Source: Mycobacteroides sp. LB1
GTDB taxonomy: Bacteria; Actinomycetota; Actinomycetes; Mycobacteriales; Mycobacteriaceae
Assembly: GCF_013449725.1 (NCBI RefSeq)
Contig: NZ_JACCFF010000001.1
Coordinates: 2,046,001 to 2,110,000, forward strand
Reading direction: 5' to 3'
DNA length: 64,000 nucleotides
Positions 63,014 through 64,000 of the stretch are shown here, piece after piece. Every line of letters begins with the position of its first letter. Within the stretch, counting starts at the first letter, position 1. The position numbers and the translations under genes are program-made. The notes under the pieces are model-generated. The model had not been told where the DNA came from and ran no database searches. It saw nothing but the letters and a program-made list of their open reading frames with translations.

Positions 63014-64000
63014 CCGTGACTGTTTCAGACACATGGCGGGTGCGGGCGACAACGCCGGCTGCCGCCCCCACACTCGCCGTCGCGACAACGAGACACAGGA
63101 CGGTGTACCAGAGACTTCCGATCGGATCGCCGTTGGAGGTAAGTCCATTCGTCGCGCCGAAGTAGTCGGACAGTGCGGTCGCCCACAGCACCGTCATCAC
63201 CGCCAGGTAGATCGCGGCGTAGATGAGGATGGCCGGATGGGTGGTGTAACCGTCCGTGCCGCCACGGCGAACACCGAGCCATTGTTTGATGAGTACGGGT
63301 GCAGCCACCGCCACCACGGCGATCAGCTCCAGCGCATAGACGACACCGACCGCGGTGGTGCTACCCGATACGGCCCCCGCGATGGTGGCGGGCAGTGGCA
63401 AGACTGCGGTTCCGATCGAAGCCATTACACCGATAACGACTGTGCGCCAGAGCAGTTGGCCACCGCTGAAGGTGCGGCCATCATCGACCTGGCGGCCGAC
63501 GAACAGCTGCACACAGAATGCCAGCGACATCGGCCACAGCGCGGCGAAGACGACCACACTGCCCATCGGCACCGAGTCGAAGAACGGCTTGTTCATCGGG
63601 TTGTCCAGAGTCCATTCCCACCATTGCAATTGCGGTCCGAGATGGTCGAAGATCTCATAGAACACGTGGTGTACCAGGCCGACACAGGTCGCCCCTACCA
63701 GGACTCCGTAGCGGCGGAAGACTCCCAGCGTCCGCACGATCTCGAAGGCCACGGTGGCCATCATCGGGTAGATCGCGATGATGTACAGCGGCAACCGGCC
63801 CCAAAGAAAGTCCACGGTAAATACGTTGTGCGCGAACATCGTGTCGACATGCTCGCTGATGCCGAACGGCCCGGGAAAGTACAGCGGCGGTTCGATGATC
63901 AACAGATAGGCGATCGCCCCGAACCAGACCACGATGTTCGTCGGATCATTGTGGCGGCGCAGCCGGACGATCGCGTACACCAGCGCCAAAACGGCACCGG
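63003..64000 (-). CDS. Polytopic membrane protein, possibly AveC-like, 5' end beyond window
   Basis: The frame is open from its stop at 63003 to the right edge (about 332 codons), and the N-terminus is missing. It has six or more membrane helices, for example FGAIAYLLIIEPPLYF, LPLYIIAIYPMMATVAF and VVIGVMASIGTAVLPL. Polar motifs between the helices include RLRRHNDPTN and HHVFYEIFDHLGPQLQWWEW. The pattern recalls the spirocyclase AveC-like family common in mycobacteria, but that call is uncertain. Its 3' end overlaps the decayed lipoprotein gene by 11 bases. Confidence 0.7.
   Translation of the reverse strand, partial: GAVLALVYAIVRLRRHNDPTNIVVWFGAIAYLLIIEPPLYFPGPFGISEHVDTMFAHNVFTVDFLWGRLPLYIIAIYPMMATVAFEIVRTLGVFRRYGVLVGATCVGLVHHVFYEIFDHLGPQLQWWEWTLDNPMNKPFFDSVPMGSVVVFAALWPMSLAFCVQLFVGRQVDDGRTFSGGQLLWRTVVIGVMASIGTAVLPLPATIAGAVSGSTTAVGVVYALELIAVVAVAAPVLIKQWLGVRRGGTDGYTTHPAILIYAAIYLAVMTVLWATALSDYFGATNGLTSNGDPIGSLWYTVLCLVVATASVGAAAGVVARTRHVSETVTVTS

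Overview
The window looks like chromosome of a rapidly growing mycobacterium, most likely the Mycobacteroides abscessus–chelonae group (inference; no search was run). Sequence support: about 63-64% GC with GTG starts, three MmpL lipid transporters with MmpS partners, a mycoredoxin, a WhiB protein, a mycothiol-dependent nitroreductase homologue, a carboxylic acid reductase (CAR), a DUF3159 protein and a 13E12-type DUF222/HNH gene. No tRNA, rRNA, CRISPR array or intact insertion sequence was seen.

Layout. 1-6020: an mmpS-mmpL-mmpL operon on the minus strand. The second mmpL runs off the left edge and is preceded by a 12-codon relic of a lost mmpS. 6520-16106: a DoxX-like membrane protein, a secretory lipase, a coupled AraC-VOC-UvrA-like operon, and CAR. 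16288-19843: mycoredoxin, a PPOX protein, whiB, and an NRAMP-related transporter downstream of an M-box Mg2+ riboswitch and a short leader ORF. 19893-22329: a cation/proton antiporter divergent from a TrkA-type K+ subunit. 22530-41254: mostly metabolic, transport and regulatory genes, namely a CrtI-like oxidoreductase, a paralogue of the DoxX-like protein, MerR next to an S9 peptidase, DUF3159 overlapping an Mrr-type nuclease, an SBF-like transporter with LysR, GGDEF, an RibD-like reductase with HxlR, Kup, Dps, an exported thioredoxin-fold protein, an M20 amidohydrolase, a DAO-type oxidase and GH16.

41255-49842 is the most interesting region. A six-gene minus-strand operon holds a mycothiol-nitroreductase-like DsbA protein, a tiny Cys-rich protein, a sulfide:quinone oxidoreductase/flavocytochrome-c-like flavoprotein with both catalytic cysteines, a methyltransferase, a membrane protein and a thiosulfate:quinone oxidoreductase-like DoxDA protein. 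It is divergent from mmpS-mmpL-csoR. The CsoR-family protein keeps both cysteines but lacks the Cu(I)-binding histidine, the pattern of persulfide-sensing CstR proteins. Three sites of form ATACC-N6-GGTAT lie at both divergent promoters and just upstream of the regulator gene. I infer a reactive-sulfur regulon that also controls an MmpSL envelope-lipid exporter.

49871-64000: a PPOX protein and TetR with paired operators facing an SDR gene, two patatin-like proteins, the 13E12-type HNH gene with DnaA-box-like motifs in its leader, an HD protein, a GlxA-type regulator, an MBL hydrolase, an epimerase, a nitroreductase, a degenerate ABC-ATPase-like protein coupled to a YhgE/Pip membrane protein, a decayed Tat-lipoprotein gene, and a membrane protein cut by the right edge.
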